Below, piece after piece: positions 61,040-64,000 of a stretch of 64,000 nucleotides of DNA. The stretch's first letter is position 1; each line of letters opens with the position of its first letter. A program made the translations under genes and the position numbers. The DNA is from Hydnum rufescens UP504 (Eukaryota; Basidiomycota; Agaricomycetes; Cantharellales; Hydnaceae): contig MU128971.1 in NCBI GenBank assembly GCA_014904985.1, positions 164,303 to 228,302 on the forward strand, in the 5' to 3' direction. The notes below the pieces were generated by a model. It searched no databases. It saw only the letters and a program-made list of their open reading frames with translations, and had not been told where the DNA came from.

Positions 61040-62830
61040 ACCCCGTGACCACACACCCACTGCTGCAGGTGTGTGGTCACAAGGTGAGTTTCCATTCTAG
61101 TAAGTACAACAGCGCAAAAAGAGTAGTGAAGCTACTCTTTTTGCACTGCTTTGAATCTATATACTAACATACTTTTATTATTTCAGATCATGGTCCAAGG
61201 CCCAAGATGAGAACCCATGACATTACAAGGGCCCAGACAGCAAGAACCAAACAAAAATAAACCACAGACCACCTGATGAGTGGCCCCTGAAACCACACAC
61301 CCGCCACAGTGGGTGTGTGGTAATATTTAAGGTAAGTTGCTTTTCCCAATAAATACAGTAGTGCAAAAAGAGCAGCTTTTGCTGCTCTTTTTGCGCTGCT
61401 TTGAGTTTCTCACTAACATATGTTTTAATATTCTAGGTCACAATATGAACCAATGTCCACACAACCCAATTGAAGCCATGCCAAATGAAGACCCAATGAA
61501 CACACCACCAAAACTGAATGAAAAACCAATGTGAACCAGACACCTGACCCGGTGGGTGTCTGGTTCTATCTAAGGTATGTAATTCTCATGTACCCAATGG
61601 CACAAGAAAGAGCTGCCAAAGCTGCTCTTTTTGCATTGCTTTAAATTTTTTAACTAATAATCTTTCATTCTAGGCATTGCCAGAAATGAGGACCCATAAA
61701 GCAAGCCCCCCTACAATGATAACACACCCCCAAAGGAGACCCATGAATGGTGATGCCCTACATGAAGAACCAAACCACACACCTGCTACTGCAGGTGTGT
61801 GGTTCTATATGAGGCATGTAATGCACCCCCAATGGTGCAAAAAGAGCAGCTTTCACTGCTCTTTTTGTGTCACTTTTGATTTTTTTAACTAATATTAATT
61901 CTAGCTATTGCCAGAAATGAAGACCCATGAGCAAGCCCCCAGAACAACAACACCCCCACAAATGACAATGGACCACACAAAGAGAACCACACACCTGCTA
62001 CTGCAGGTGTGTGTTTCTATACTCAGTATGTATGTACCCCTGATGATGCAAAAAGAGCAGCGAAAGCTGCTCTTTTTGCATCACTGTTGATTTTTAAACT
62101 AATGATTTTATTCTAGGTATTGCCACAAATGAAGACCCATGAAGAAAGCCCCCCCAGAATGACAACACCCCTGCAAATGATGACAGACCACACAAAGAGA
62201 ACCACATACCTGCTACTGCAGGTGTGTGGTTCTATACTTGGTATGTAATGTACCCCCAACAACACAAAAAGAGCAGTGAAAGCTGCTCTTTTTGTGTTGC
62301 TGTTAATTTTTAAACTCATGATTTTTTATTCTAGGTATCCCCACAGGTGAAGACCTGTGAAGCAAGCCCCCCCAGAATGACAACATCCCCATGAATGATG
62401 ACACACCAAATGAAGAGATGAACCACACACCCGCAGTAGCAGGTGTGTGGTTCTATACAAGGTATGTAATGTAATGCACCCCCAATGGCACAAAAAGAGA
62501 AGTGAAGGCTGCTCTTTTTGCGTCACTTTAACTTTTACTGATCTAAATTTTGTATTCTAGATCTTCCTTCCCCCCAATGAGTCCATGCCTGAGAACCCCC
62601 CAACCCACCTGAGAACTGTATGGGAAACTGGCAGTCGAAGGTACATGACCCCAGGCAAAAATGAGTACCACACACCTGCCAATGCAGGTGTGTGGTACTG
62701 CAAGGTATTTTTTTTTAAAACTTTCTACATCTACAGTGACACAAAAGGAGCAGCACAAGCTGCCCTTTGGCATCACTTCAAATTTTTTTTACTAATGTAT
62801 GTTATCATTCCATTCTAGGATCAAATTTGA
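61040..62830 (+). repeat. Right arm of mirrored hairpin array: eight intron-like modules
   Basis: Eight tandem modules of 210-250 bp each contain a GGTGTGTGG-type palindrome followed by an intron-like segment. Segments: 61084-61186, 61332-61436, 61575-61673, 61814-61904, 62026-62116, 62241-62334, 62462-62560, 62705-62818 (91-114 nt). Donors are GTGAGT, GTAAGT, GTATGT (four), GCATGT and GTATTT. Acceptors are TTTCAG once and TTCTAG seven times. An ACTAAC/ACTAAT-like branch motif precedes most acceptors. Inside each lies a hairpin of the AAAAAGAGCAGC type. The exon-like parts share ATTGCC, GAAATGAAGACCCATGA and CAAGCCCCC, but carry no common open frame. Confidence 0.85.
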
Positions 62831-63200
62831 AGCTCCTGAAATGACAACAACAGACAGCCATGACCCCCAAATGACCCTGCACAATGGTGAATCACCCAGC
62901 CATGCCTGTCCAAATGGCTAACAATGAGCTGGGTGAACCCCCCCTCCCAAGGACCTATTTTTTTTTTAAATTTATTCTAGGTTATCAAAAACTGGCTGAA
63001 CTCCCAATGAAGGAAGGGAAGGTACCACACACCTGCCCTAGTGGGTGTGTGGTGCTACTAGATAGTGTTTCTTTTAAAAAACATTTAATTTCTATGGACA
63101 GTACCACACACCTGCTAGGGTGGGTGTGTGGTGCTAAGTAGTGCTTTTTTTCTTTTTGATTTGTATGGACAGTACCACACCTGCCCAAGCAGGTGTTTGA
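62831..63200 (+). repeat. Decayed tail of right arm: three more palindromes
   Basis: Palindromes of the TACCACACACCTGC...GGTGTGTGGT type lie at 63,023-63,053, 63,102-63,133 and 63,172-63,197. Hairpins of the other type are lost. An acceptor-like TTCTAG remains at about 62,976-62,981. Confidence 0.7.
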
Positions 63201-63389
63201 ATTCTTGAATACAAATTAATGATGGGACCACAGAATGAAACCCTGGGTGGTATATGTATAATATAGTGATAATAAATAAATAATTATAAATGGAATCCCT
63301 GATATGCCCATATGGCCTGCTGTCCTGCAAGTCTGAGATTCTCTAAGTCAGACCATAAAAGACCATGACTTTTCCCTGATCATTTTCCA

Positions 63390-63465
63390 AGTTCAGAGCC
63401 AGGGGCCCCTGAGGCCCCTTGTCTGAGGGTCCAAAATCACCCCTGGAGGCCCCAGGGGCCCCCAC
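63390..63465. repeat. Right outer end of the mirrored array: GGGGCCCC-rich segment
   Basis: Blocks CCAGGGGCCCCTGAGGCCCC and GGCCCCAGGGGCCCCCAC occur here, the inverted counterpart of 57,179-57,233. The LTR-like copy 2 starts directly after it. Confidence 0.55.
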
Positions 63466-64000
63466 TGTTGGAGGGATAAATCCCTACACCATAGAATCCT
63501 CATCTGAGGCCATTTTCCTTACGAACAAAACAATTACATGTCACCACGCTCATTTAAATTTATTGTCATTTGTTTATTCAAGAAATCAATTGGATTCCCA
63601 CCCCTTTCCAACTCATAATATCGCTTCATTCCTTTACCATGTCCACCAGTCAATTTATTGACTATCCGTCGGACTTCAACAGTCCTCATCAAAAAGGGGC
63701 AGTTTATGCCCTTCTTCAAGTCCATTTTCTTTGGACAAGGCAATTCAACTTGCCATTCTTCCTCAAGACTGTATGGCTTGTCTGTTCTTCCAAGCCATCC
63801 TACTGCCTTAAGGGTGACGAATTGTGATTATGTAATGACGCGGACCAGGCCTAGTTCCGATTCTGGACTCACGGATCTGTCACATGATCCAGATAGGGGC
63901 TGCAATACTCTGAAGGAGTATGTTTCGAATTTCTCCGTCATTTTTGATCGGATTGACTCGAAACGACCGCGCCCAGAAAGATACGAATTGTACCTATCGA
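63466..64000 (+). repeat. LTR-like repeat copy 2, cut by window end
   Basis: It begins TGTTGGAGGGATAAATCCC and keeps CpG-containing versions of blocks that are CpG-poor in copy 1, for example ATGTAATGACGCGG. It ends in GACCGCGCCCAGAAAGATACG, the complement of the tandem unit at 49,430-49,845. It runs off the window. Confidence 0.65.

Noticed and set aside
57595..62776. Hairpins followed by T-runs looking like bacterial intrinsic terminators
   Set aside because: The A-run and T-run are symmetric parts of the stem, the DNA is fungal, and the copies sit inside repeated intron-like modules, not at gene ends.
61677..63141. Short open frames across the array as protein genes
   Set aside because: Frames differ from module to module, rely on palindrome sequence and share no conserved peptide.
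61040..63200. CRISPR-like array (regularly spaced palindromic repeats)
   Set aside because: The spacers are homologous to each other, two palindrome types alternate, and the host is a eukaryote.

Overview
The window is nuclear DNA of a filamentous fungus, most likely a basidiomycete of the Agaricomycotina type. The evidence is genes cut by many 45-70 nt introns, a velvet-domain regulator, a GATA factor with a DUF1752-like N-terminus, a mitochondrial-type aconitase, and Tc1/mariner-like, pogo-like and chromodomain-Ty3 transposons. No species can be named from sequence alone. No bacterial features, rRNA, tRNA or CRISPR array were found.

Positions 1-23,800 are compact host DNA, mostly on the minus strand: ER Hsp70/BiP (cut by the window edge), ARMT1/DUF89 phosphatase, aconitase (+), an importin-13-type karyopherin, HPC2/ubinuclein, a velvet protein, cytochrome bc1 subunit QCR2, a long-chain acyl-CoA synthetase and a small acidic protein. 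Positions 23,800-27,900 are repeats with a carboxylesterase relic. Positions 27,900-42,421 are again host genes: Nup192, SFT2, eIF5A, a small unknown gene, a two-LIM protein and a two-finger GATA factor. From about 43,300 to the end the DNA is transposon-derived and poor in CpG over long stretches. It holds a Tc1/mariner-like element with readable ends, MITEs, a decayed pogo-like transposase, minisatellites, the end of a chromovirus Pol gene, and a large mirrored hairpin array.

The most unusual object lies at about 57,176-63,463. A near-perfect palindrome of about 645 bp (centre about 60,663) is flanked on both sides by repeated modules pointing outward. Each module has a GGTGTGTGG-type palindrome, then an intron-like segment (GT/GC donor, internal AAAAAGAGCAGC hairpin, ACTAAY branch-like site, TTCTAG acceptor). 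The hairpin stems show paired compensatory changes between copies. Both outer ends carry GGGGCCCC-rich sequence in inverted orientation.

Two technical points affect every gene model. Several conserved genes (aconitase, velvet, acyl-CoA synthetase, QCR2, Nup192, LIM, GATA) show apparent one-base indels, often at short homopolymers; this fits assembly error better than gene death. A run of 25 Ns lies at 52,353-52,377.
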